Positions 1-6,084 of a stretch of 8,544 nt of DNA are shown here, piece after piece. The stretch's first letter is position 1. Each line of letters opens with the position of its first letter. Source of the stretch: UBA685 sp002299005 (lineage in GTDB: Bacteria; Pseudomonadota; Alphaproteobacteria; Puniceispirillales; Puniceispirillaceae); assembly GCA_963966775.1 (NCBI GenBank), contig CAXAAH010000060.1, positions 1 through 8,544 of the forward strand, written 5' to 3'. A model generated the notes under the pieces. The model was not told the DNA's origin and did no database searches. It was given only the letters and a program-made list of their open reading frames with translations. The position numbers and the translations under genes are program-made.

Positions 1-746
1 GCCGCATAATTCACGCCCATAAAGGATGAGGTGCGAAAGCCGCCTCTTATTGAGGGCACAAAGCCTGTCAGATTATCGAGCAACAGGCCTTCTTGGCGGC
101 ATTCTGTTTGCAATTCGCGCGGTGTCACAAATTTCTGATATTCATGCGTGCCTTTTGGGATATCGCCTGTGATATATTCGGCGCCAATCTTGACGGTTGC
201 AAGCGCGGCCAAGGTGCGGTTGATGGTGGTGATAACAACCACCCCGTCAGGTGCCAACATATCGGCAATAGCGCGGATAAAGGGCTGGCGTGCGGCGACA
301 TGCTCTATCACCTCAGAGCTATAGATGAGGTCATATTTAGTCTCATCTTGAAGGCATTCTTTGGCCAATTCTTCAGAGAGGCAATTGCGGTAATTGATGG
401 TAAGGCCTTGCGCCGCGCAATGTGCTTTGGCCGCCTCAATCGCCGCGCTAGAGGCATCGATGGCGGTGACATCTGCGCCAAGCCTTGCAAAGGGTTCTGC
501 CAATAGACCGCCGCCACAGCCAATATCCAAAATCCGCAAAGCGGATAGATCTGGCTTGATAGCGGTATCGCTGAGACCATAGCGTTTCAGCATATCTAAG
601 ATAAAGCTGATGCGTACAGGCGTGAAATGATGCAAAGGCGCCATCGGCCCTGATAAGTTCCACCATTGGTCGCCTAATTTGTCAAATTGCGCGGTGTCCT
701 TAACATCTTGGCTGTTAGCGGCATTTTGGCTTTCGGTGATGGTCAT
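1..746 (-). CDS. ubiG: Ubiquinone biosynthesis O-methyltransferase UbiG (C-terminus cut by window edge)
   Basis: UbiG is an S-adenosylmethionine-dependent O-methyltransferase that carries out both O-methylation steps of ubiquinone synthesis. I translated the minus strand from the ATG at 746-744, and it stays open to position 1, giving about 248 residues. The reading shows an N-terminal FDKLGDQWWN segment (residues 21-30), LHHFTPVR (38-45), the SAM-binding motif I LDIGCGGGLLAEP (73-85), the acidic motif II position AIDAS (95-99), SSEVIEHV (143-150), TTINRT (173-178) and AEYITGDIPKGTH (189-201). All are UbiG hallmarks. The sequence ends at GVNYAA, close to the usual C-terminus, so probably only a few residues and the stop lie outside the window. 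An AAAGG sits about 5 nt before the ATG and supports this start. The gene is divergent from lysC and shares its upstream region. Identification is very secure. Confidence 0.95.
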   Translation of the reverse strand, partial: MTITESQNAANSQDVKDTAQFDKLGDQWWNLSGPMAPLHHFTPVRISFILDMLKRYGLSDTAIKPDLSALRILDIGCGGGLLAEPFARLGADVTAIDASSAAIEAAKAHCAAQGLTINYRNCLSEELAKECLQDETKYDLIYSSEVIEHVAARQPFIRAIADMLAPDGVVVITTINRTLAALATVKIGAEYITGDIPKGTHEYQKFVTPRELQTECRQEGLLLDNLTGFVPSIRGGFRTSSFMGVNYA

Positions 747-796
747 ATGTGCCTTTATCTTTCCTGTTATTTTTTGCCATTAAACAGCTATGAGAC

Positions 797-818
797 ATTT
801 GTGAGATATTTGTGAGAT
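797..818. repeat. Exact 11-bp tandem repeat in the ubiG/lysC divergent intergenic region
   Basis: The unit ATTTGTGAGAT occurs twice head to tail with no mismatch (797-807 and 808-818). A degenerate third copy, matching at about 7 of 11 positions, lies directly upstream at 786-796. The 11-bp period is close to one DNA helical turn, so equivalent bases face the same side of the helix, as in operators for cooperatively binding regulators. The repeat lies about 50 bp upstream of ubiG and 150 bp upstream of lysC. The repeat itself is certain; a regulatory role is inference. Confidence 0.6.
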
Positions 819-848
819 ATACCAAGGCGCATAGTCGCACATATCTCA
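813..848. promoter_or_regulatory. Dyad symmetry, possible operator or leader hairpin between ubiG and lysC
   Basis: TGAGATAT at 813-820 is matched by its perfect inverse ATATCTCA at 841-848, with a 20-nt spacer that itself contains a short GCG/CGC pairing. The left arm is part of the second 11-bp tandem repeat, so the same 8-mer occurs twice in direct and once in inverted orientation. The two start codons diverge across this region, so both promoters should lie in 747-968, but I see no convincing -35/-10 pair for either gene. It could be a regulator-binding site or a transcribed hairpin. I do not recognise a known riboswitch here. Confidence 0.35.
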
Positions 849-968
849 ATAATAACTTGTGTCTGCGCGCTTGTCCGTATATGACAGGTGCCATAGTTTT
901 TCAGCTTTAGTCCGCGTTTTTGAAAAGAAGAGAACGCTTTGGTCATAAAATAGATTGGCGATGCTATC

Positions 969-2189
969 ATGGCAAGAATTGTTCAAAAATTTGGTGGTAC
1001 TTCGGTCGGAGATCTCGACCGTATTCGGAATGTAGCACAGCGTGTCAAGGCTGAGGTTGATGCGGGCAATGAGGTTGCGGTTGTGGTCTCAGCGATGTCT
1101 GGCACAACAAACCAGCTGGTGGAATGGGCAAGAGATATCGGCCCTATGCATGATGCCAGAGAATATGATGCCATCGTCGCAACAGGGGAACAGGTCACGG
1201 TTGGCCTATTGGCAATCGCTTTGCAGAATATTGGCATTGATGCGCGCTCATGGCTTGGCTGGCAGGTGCCGTTTAAGACTGATAGCACGCATAGCTCTGC
1301 GCGCATTGAAGAGATTCAGGCAGATGAAATCGCCAACCGCCTGTCGCAAGGCCAAGTGGCAGTTGTCGCAGGCTTTCAAGGCGTGTCCGACGAAGGGCGC
1401 ATCACAACGCTTGGCAGAGGCGGGTCTGATACCTCTGCTGTGGCATTGGCGGCGGCGCTTAATGCGGATAGATGTGATATTTATACAGATGTGGACGGCG
1501 TCTATACAACAGACCCACGCATTATGCCAAAAGCGCGCAAGCTTGACCAAATCACCTTTGAAGAAATGCTAGAGATGGCATCAGCTGGCGCAAAAGTTTT
1601 GCAAACACGTTCAGTGGCGATGGGTATGCGCCATAATGTTAAAATCCAAGTGCGCTCAAGCTTTAATGATGAGCCAGGCACAATGGTCGTAGATGAGGAT
1701 AATCAAATGGAACAACAAAAAATTAGTGGCATTGCTTATAGCGCAGATGAAGCACGTATCACAATTGTTGGTTTGCAGGATAAGCCAGGTGTCGCGGCGG
1801 GTATCTTTAAAGCCCTTGCCGAAGCGCATGTGAATATCGATATGATCGTGCAATCAGGCTCTGCTAGTGATGATAAAACAGATATTACCTTCTCTGTTGG
1901 CGCGGGTGATGCTGATAAGGCAAATGACGTGATCCAAGGTCTGAAGTCTGAGTTGCCATTTGAGCGTGTTGTCTCTGATAAAAATATTGCGAAAGTCTCT
2001 ATCATCGGCACAGCGATGCGTACCCAAGCTGGTATCGCCAATATGATGTTTACCTCGCTGTCTGATAAGGGCGTGAATTTGCAGGTTATTTCAACAAGTG
2101 AGATTAAAATTTCGGTTTTGATCGATTCGGCGTACACAGAATTAGCCGTTCGCACACTTCATGATGCCTTCGAATTGCACATGGCCTAA
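969..2189 (+). CDS. lysC: Aspartate kinase (aspartokinase), monofunctional, lysine-sensitive type
   Basis: This enzyme phosphorylates L-aspartate with ATP to 4-phospho-aspartate, the entry step to lysine, threonine, methionine and diaminopimelate. The 406-residue protein has the amino-acid-kinase signature KFGGTSV at 7-13, the TTLGRGGSDTSAVALA stretch around 146-161, and the YTDVDGVYTTDPRI nucleotide/aspartate-site region at 172-185. Two C-terminal ACT regulatory domains follow, at about 262-330 (VGLQDKPGVAAGIF, then NIDMIVQ) and 342-402 (VSIIGTAMR, then VNLQVISTSEIKISVLI). Length and domain order match the stand-alone LysC family; no homoserine dehydrogenase domain is fused. The ATG at 969 is fixed by the conserved N-terminus, yet I see no clear Shine-Dalgarno before it. 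A good internal start at 1707 could yield a separate 160-residue regulatory subunit. Feedback inhibition by lysine and/or threonine is expected from the ACT domains but not proven by sequence. Confidence 0.98.
   Translation: MARIVQKFGGTSVGDLDRIRNVAQRVKAEVDAGNEVAVVVSAMSGTTNQLVEWARDIGPMHDAREYDAIVATGEQVTVGLLAIALQNIGIDARSWLGWQVPFKTDSTHSSARIEEIQADEIANRLSQGQVAVVAGFQGVSDEGRITTLGRGGSDTSAVALAAALNADRCDIYTDVDGVYTTDPRIMPKARKLDQITFEEMLEMASAGAKVLQTRSVAMGMRHNVKIQVRSSFNDEPGTMVVDEDNQMEQQKISGIAYSADEARITIVGLQDKPGVAAGIFKALAEAHVNIDMIVQSGSASDDKTDITFSVGAGDADKANDVIQGLKSELPFERVVSDKNIAKVSIIGTAMRTQAGIANMMFTSLSDKGVNLQVISTSEIKISVLIDSAYTELAVRTLHDAFELHMA
1695..1709 (+). promoter_or_regulatory. Internal ribosome-binding site and ATG inside lysC (candidate beta-subunit start)
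   Basis: GAGGA at 1695-1699 precedes an in-frame ATG at 1707-1709 by 7 nt, which is near-ideal Shine-Dalgarno geometry. The ATG is codon 247, at the boundary between the catalytic and ACT domains. Starting there gives a 160-residue protein beginning MEQQKISGIAYSADEA and containing both ACT domains. In Bacillus and Corynebacterium aspartokinases a beta subunit is made from exactly this kind of in-frame start at the same domain boundary, forming alpha2beta2 enzymes. The sequence signal is direct; use of the start in this organism is inference. Confidence 0.5.
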
Positions 2190-2336
2190 CAGAGAATCAT
2201 AAAAAATATCATTCTTTTGGATAAAAAAGACAAAAAATACCGTAATTTAGTTGTTTTTTGCGGTTTTCTAGTGTTGAGTACAAATCTTAAGAGATTCTTA
2301 AAGATATTCAAAATATGATGGTACAGCGAAATATAT

Positions 2337-3533
2337 GTGCCCAATAACAGGGACGGCGCCTTGAAAACGGATAACGTCTTAGACAAGAGCGATAAATCAT
2401 CATTCGGTGATTTATTAGATCATGGCGGTGTAAGCCATGGTGGCGCAGATTTGCGCGCTGAACGCGAAAAAGCGGGCGTTGATATCCCCACCTTGTCATT
2501 TGAATTGCGTATCCCGAAAAATTACCTCATCGCCATCGAAGAAGAAGATTATGATGTTCTGCCAGGCACCACCTATGGGTTTGGCTATATTAAGAGCTAT
2601 TGTAAATTTTTGAACATTGATGATGCGGCGTTCCTTGATGCTTATAAGATGCGCACATCGATGGCCCACCAGAGCCCGCATTATTCATTCCCAGATGAAG
2701 CGCTAGAGCCTCGCATGTCAGGCGCTATGAGCGCTATGATCGTGGTGCTTGTGTTGGTGACAGGCTATATTGGTTGGCAGATTTTTGACCGCTATCAAGC
2801 CCCTGCGGCGAATGCGCCAAGCGTGGTTGCGACAACGACCATTGAGGTCGAAGCACCAAGCGATAGCACAGATGGGGCTGTGGCTGGCGAAGAGCTGATT
2901 GCTGAGACTGTGGTATCTGAAAATACTGCCGCAAAAGAGAGCGTTGCAGATGAGAGTGTGGCAGAAAATGCGCCAGCTGTTCAGGATGAGGGTGTAACGA
3001 GCCTTGCTCAAAATGAGGCCCAAAATGATGAGGCCCAAAATGATGAAGCCCAAAATGATGAAGCTGGGGGCGAAGAAACGACGCCAACAGATGACGCGCA
3101 ACCAGCACCAACAGAAGAGTCAGATGCGGTTCAAACAGCCCAGCTAGAAGAGGCGGCACCAGCCGCAGTGACTGAGGCAGAGACGGTTGAACAATCTGCC
3201 CAATTAAGCTCATCCGCCCAATTAAGCTCGTCCGCACAGGCCAATGAGCGCTTGCCAGAAGAAGAGATTGTCATCTCTGCCAGTTCAGCCGCATGGGTTG
3301 AGATTGTCTCAGAAAATGGTGATGTGGTCCTAAGCCAGCTATTCCAAGCGGGCGAAGATTATGTGACACCTGCTGATAAAAAGCTCTATCTCAGCACAGG
3401 TAATGCGGGCGGTTTGGTGCTAAATATCCCAGGCCTTGACCCGTTCCAAGCAGGCGCTGTTGGTGAGATTATAAGAGATCTGCCTCTTAGCCGCGAATCC
3501 ATTCGCTCGCGCCGCTCAACCGTTAGCCAATAG
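2337..3533 (+). CDS. rodZ: RodZ-like membrane protein: HTH domain, one transmembrane helix, periplasmic DUF4115 domain
   Basis: RodZ links the MreB cytoskeleton to the cell-wall elongation machinery across the inner membrane. This 398-residue reading has an N-terminal helix-turn-helix domain of the HTH_25 type at about 37-104 (LRAEREKAGVDI, then LRIPKNYLIAIEEEDYDVLP and YGFGYIKSYCKFL). A single hydrophobic helix follows at about 131-150 (MSAMIVVLVLVTGYIGWQIF). A long Ala/Glu/Gln/Thr-rich, acidic, presumably disordered linker covers about 155-306 and contains two short tandem repeats. The C-terminal beta domain of the DUF4115 type lies at 311-383 (AAWVEIV, GDVVLSQLFQAGE, LYLSTGNAGGLVLNIPG). 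No signal peptide is seen, consistent with an N-in, C-out topology. The start is uncertain: GTG at 2337 has no clear Shine-Dalgarno, whereas TTG at 2361 (in frame, 8 codons in) follows AGGGA. Family assignment is strong; the actual role in cell shape is inferred from the family. Confidence 0.87.
   Translation: MPNNRDGALKTDNVLDKSDKSSFGDLLDHGGVSHGGADLRAEREKAGVDIPTLSFELRIPKNYLIAIEEEDYDVLPGTTYGFGYIKSYCKFLNIDDAAFLDAYKMRTSMAHQSPHYSFPDEALEPRMSGAMSAMIVVLVLVTGYIGWQIFDRYQAPAANAPSVVATTTIEVEAPSDSTDGAVAGEELIAETVVSENTAAKESVADESVAENAPAVQDEGVTSLAQNEAQNDEAQNDEAQNDEAGGEETTPTDDAQPAPTEESDAVQTAQLEEAAPAAVTEAETVEQSAQLSSSAQLSSSAQANERLPEEEIVISASSAAWVEIVSENGDVVLSQLFQAGEDYVTPADKKLYLSTGNAGGLVLNIPGLDPFQAGAVGEIIRDLPLSRESIRSRRSTVSQ
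2349..2363 (+). promoter_or_regulatory. Ribosome-binding site that may set the rodZ start at TTG 2361
   Basis: AGGGA at 2349-2353 lies 7 nt before an in-frame TTG at 2361-2363. The upstream in-frame GTG at 2337 has only AT-rich sequence ahead of it. If TTG is used, the protein starts MKTDNVLDKS and is 390 residues long. The conserved HTH domain begins well after both candidates, so conservation within the family cannot decide between them here. Confidence 0.4.
3009..3065 (+). repeat. 15-bp tandem repeat within the rodZ linker (NDEAQ units)
   Basis: Three 15-bp units of the form CAAAATGATGARGCY lie end to end at 3021-3065, preceded by a 12-bp partial unit at 3009-3020 lacking one codon. They differ only at one or two wobble bases and encode QNEA followed by three QNDEA units. 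The unit length is a multiple of three, so copy-number change by slippage would keep the frame and only alter the length of the periplasmic linker. Confidence 0.85.
3201..3236 (+). repeat. 18-bp tandem duplication within the rodZ linker (QLSSSA x2)
   Basis: Two 18-bp units, at 3201-3218 and 3219-3236, differ at two wobble positions and encode QLSSSA twice. This is an in-frame duplication in the same low-complexity linker as the NDEAQ repeats, just before the C-terminal DUF4115 domain. Confidence 0.85.
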
Positions 3534-3570
3534 CGTTTCGCCCAAATCCCTTATTTTGATGAAGCCGAAG

Positions 3571-3593
3571 GTGTCTTGATGATGTCAAGACAC
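3571..3593. promoter_or_regulatory. Perfect 9-bp inverted repeat between rodZ and ispG
   Basis: GTGTCTTGA (3571-3579) and TCAAGACAC (3585-3593) form a perfect stem with the 5-nt loop TGATG, 37 bp after the rodZ stop. As RNA it would be a stable hairpin, but no run of T follows on the plus strand and none on the minus strand, so it does not look like a standard intrinsic terminator. It could be an operator for ispG, a 3'-end-protecting hairpin for the rodZ mRNA, or part of a Rho-dependent end. The structure is certain, its role is not. Confidence 0.5.
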
Positions 3594-3668
3594 TGGTCAT
3601 ATTGGCGATAATGGATTATATCTCTAGCAAAGCTTTAGTATTTAGCGCGAAAAGGTGTACCGCATATA

Positions 3669-4781
3669 ATGTCACAGATTAGACCCTATCGTATGATTGA
3701 CAGGCGCAAGAGCCGTAAAATTCAGGTGGGTTCAGTTGCGGTGGGCGGTGATGCGCCTATTTCTGTGCAGACGATGACCAACACGCTGACCACAGATATC
3801 TCTGGCACGCTTGACCAAATTCACAAAGCCTCTGAGGCTGGCGCTGATATTGTGCGTGTGTCTTGCCCTGATGAGGATAGCACCGCCGCTTTGCATCAGA
3901 TTGTCAAACAGAGCCCTGTGCCTATCGTCGCGGATATTCATTTCCATTATAAAAGAGCGATTGAAGCCGCCGCCGCTGGTGCGGCTTGTTTGCGCATTAA
4001 CCCCGGCAATATCGGCTCGTCTGATCGTGTCAAAGAGGTGGTTGCGGCCGCGCGTGATACAGGGGCGTCTATTCGTATTGGGGTGAATGGCGGGTCTTTG
4101 GAAAAGCATCTGCTGGAAAAATATGCAGAACCTTGTCCAGAAGCGCTGGTTGAATCGGCGCTTGAACATGCGCGTATTTTGCAAGATCTCGATTTTCATG
4201 AATTTAAGATCTCGGTTAAAGCATCTGATTTATTCCTTGCCGTGGCGGCCTATCAACAGCTGGCAGAACAGATTGATTGCCCGCTTCATATTGGCATCAC
4301 AGAGGCAGGTGGTTTGCGCGCTGGTACGGTGAAATCATCAATCGGTTTGGGCAATCTGTTATGGGCGGGCATTGGTGATACGGTGCGTGTGTCACTATCG
4401 GCTGATCCAGCAGAAGAGGTAAGGGTGGCTTATGAGATGTTAAAATCTCTTGGCCTTCGTCGCCGCGGTGTGACGGTTATTTCATGCCCGTCTTGTGCGC
4501 GCCAACAATTTGATGTGATCAAAACCGTGCAAGAAATTGAAGAGCGTCTGGAACATATTAATGAGCCTTTATCTGTCTCGATTATTGGCTGTGTGGTTAA
4601 TGGGCCGGGTGAGGCGCGTGAGACGGATATCGGGCTAACCGGTGGGGGCAAAGGCACGCACCAAATTTATGTATCAGGGATGGCAGATCATCGTCTCTCG
4701 CATGATGATATTGTCAATCATGTGGTCGGGCTTGTCGAAGAGCGAGCCGCCGCACTCCAAGCCGCTAAGGCGCATTCATAA
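3669..4781 (+). CDS. ispG: 4-hydroxy-3-methylbut-2-en-1-yl diphosphate synthase (GcpE/IspG)
   Basis: IspG reduces the cyclic diphosphate MEcPP to HMBPP, the penultimate step of the MEP isoprenoid pathway, using a [4Fe-4S] cluster reduced by flavodoxin or ferredoxin. The 370-residue protein matches the bacterial short form. The N-terminal TIM-barrel part carries VQTMTNT (33-39), DIVRVSCPD (60-68), PIVADIHFHY (85-94), LRINPGNIG (108-116) and IRIGVNGGSLE (135-145). The C-terminal reductase-like part has the cluster ligands Cys273 and Cys276 in SCPSCARQ, Cys308 in GCVVNGPGEA, and Glu315. These correspond to Cys270, Cys273, Cys305 and Glu312 in E. coli. All key residues are intact, so the enzyme should be active. 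AAAGG at 3651-3655 is a slightly distant Shine-Dalgarno. ispG lies 33 bp before hisS and probably shares a transcript with it. Confidence 0.98.
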   Translation: MSQIRPYRMIDRRKSRKIQVGSVAVGGDAPISVQTMTNTLTTDISGTLDQIHKASEAGADIVRVSCPDEDSTAALHQIVKQSPVPIVADIHFHYKRAIEAAAAGAACLRINPGNIGSSDRVKEVVAAARDTGASIRIGVNGGSLEKHLLEKYAEPCPEALVESALEHARILQDLDFHEFKISVKASDLFLAVAAYQQLAEQIDCPLHIGITEAGGLRAGTVKSSIGLGNLLWAGIGDTVRVSLSADPAEEVRVAYEMLKSLGLRRRGVTVISCPSCARQQFDVIKTVQEIEERLEHINEPLSVSIIGCVVNGPGEARETDIGLTGGGKGTHQIYVSGMADHRLSHDDIVNHVVGLVEERAAALQAAKAHS

Positions 4782-4814
4782 GCACTGCTAGGATTAACAA
4801 AAAGAGCATCGGTG

Positions 4815-6068
4815 ATGAAAATATTACAACCTGTTCGTGGGACAAGTGATCTGCTGCCAGCTGATAAAGCGCGCCAAAATCACGTTATTGAGACAGCGAA
4901 AAAAATTGGCCGCACCTATGGTTTTCAAGATATGGCGACGCCTATTTTTGAATTCACAGATGTGTTCAGACGCCCGCTTGGTGATGCGTCTGATGTGGTG
5001 TCAAAAGAGACCTATAGTTTCGAAGATAGAGGCGGGACAGAGATCACGCTTCGCCCAGAGAACACAGCCTCTGTTATGCGCGCTGTTATCTCAAACGGAT
5101 TGACGCAAACATTGCCGCAAAAATATATTTATGCAGGCCCAATGTTTCGGTATGAGCGCCCCCAAAAAGGCCGGATGCGCCAGTTTCATCAAATTGGCGT
5201 AGAGCTGATTGGCCCGTCATCTGCGCTGGCAGATGCGGAAATTATCGGGTGCGGGGCCGAATTATTGTCTGAATTAGGCGTGCTAGAGCATTGCACCTTG
5301 CACCTTAATTCGCTTGGCGACACACAAAGCCGTGATGCCTATCGCACCGCGCTTGTCGCCTTTTTGGCCCAATATAAGGATGATCTATCAATAGATAGTC
5401 AAAGACGCCTTGTCCAAAACCCGTTGCGGATTTTGGATTCAAAAGATGCCAAAGATAAAGAGATTGTCGCAGGCGCACCGCAATTAGCAGATTATCTAAA
5501 TGATGTCTCAAAGGCGCATTATGATTTGCTGACGACGGCTCTTGATAAGGCAAATATCGCCTTTGTGGCAGACCCGCTATTGGTGCGTGGTCTTGATTAT
5601 TATTGCCATACGGCGTTTGAATTTATCACTGATCAGCTAGGCGCCCAAGGCACTGTTCTTGGCGGCGGGCGTTATGATGGCCTGTCTGAAATGCTAGGCG
5701 GCCCACATTTGCCAGCTGTTGGCTTTGCCGCAGGTGTTGAGCGTCTCTCGCTGCTGGTTGATAAAGACGAAGAGGTGCGCACTGATATCTTGCTGGTGGT
5801 GATGGATACAGAATTACAGGCTGATGGCTTTGCGCTTGCCAGCCAATTGCGCCGTGCGGGCCTGTCTGTTGATATGCCATTTACAGGCAACATCTCTAAA
5901 AAGCTAAAACGCGCCGACAAGATTGGGGCAGGCATCGCTTTATTGCTTGGCAGTCAAGAATTTGCCACAGGTGAGGTGCAGGTCAAATCACTTGGCGATG
6001 GCGAGACCCAAACCATTGCCATTGATGCGCTCTTAACCCATCCGCTTATCGCCCCTTTATGTGAATAG
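4815..6068 (+). CDS. hisS: Histidine--tRNA ligase (histidyl-tRNA synthetase, class II)
   Basis: HisRS charges tRNA-His with histidine using ATP in the cytoplasm. From ATG 4815 the protein has 417 residues, normal for the bacterial enzyme. It starts MKILQPVRGTSDLLP. The class II core shows motif 1 in the region around 40-60 (TPIFEFTDVFRR), LRPENTA (79-85), motif 2 YAGPMFRYERPQKGRMRQFHQIG (107-128), the histidine-binding LVRGLDYYCHTAFEF (256-270), GGGRYDGL (283-290) and motif 3 VGFAAGVERLSLL (302-314). The region from about 324 to the end is the alpha/beta anticodon-binding domain (DILLVVMD, LRRAGLSVDM, KKLKRADKIGA, ALLLGSQE). A GTG directly before the ATG (4812) is an alternative start that would add one residue; I prefer ATG because it is preceded by AAAGAG at 4801-4806 with 8-nt spacing. 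Confidence 0.98.
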   Translation: MKILQPVRGTSDLLPADKARQNHVIETAKKIGRTYGFQDMATPIFEFTDVFRRPLGDASDVVSKETYSFEDRGGTEITLRPENTASVMRAVISNGLTQTLPQKYIYAGPMFRYERPQKGRMRQFHQIGVELIGPSSALADAEIIGCGAELLSELGVLEHCTLHLNSLGDTQSRDAYRTALVAFLAQYKDDLSIDSQRRLVQNPLRILDSKDAKDKEIVAGAPQLADYLNDVSKAHYDLLTTALDKANIAFVADPLLVRGLDYYCHTAFEFITDQLGAQGTVLGGGRYDGLSEMLGGPHLPAVGFAAGVERLSLLVDKDEEVRTDILLVVMDTELQADGFALASQLRRAGLSVDMPFTGNISKKLKRADKIGAGIALLLGSQEFATGEVQVKSLGDGETQTIAIDALLTHPLIAPLCE

Positions 6069-6084
6069 AAAGTCAATTTATACC

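Noticed and set aside
93..666. Several overlapping open frames on both strands at 93-666
   Set aside because: They overlap ubiG, whose complete motif set is read continuously from 746 to 1 on the minus strand; the others show no recognisable domains and are antisense or out-of-frame shadows.
857..899. Candidate lysC promoters TTGTGT...TATATG and TTGTCC...TAGTTT
   Set aside because: The first has a 15-bp spacer and the second poor hexamers; neither is better than background.
961..1035. Short out-of-frame reading frame starting at ATG 961, 8 nt before the lysC start
   Set aside because: It has no Shine-Dalgarno and overlaps conserved lysC coding sequence; it is most likely chance.
2190..2260. 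Possible terminator after lysC (AGAAT/ATTCT pairing near 2192-2217, CAAAAAA/TTTTTTG pairing near 2231-2260)
   Set aside because: The stems are A/T-only or mismatched, and the region is simply AT-rich, so chance pairing is expected.
2274..2310. TTGAGT at 2274 with AT-rich downstream sequence as a rodZ promoter
   Set aside because: No -10 hexamer at 16-18 bp spacing resembles TATAAT; the nearest candidate, TATTCA at 2305, is 25 bp away.
2734..3237. Long minus-strand open frames opposite rodZ, rich in His/Leu/Gln
   Set aside because: Their composition is explained by the antisense of the low-complexity linker repeats; no domain is recognisable.
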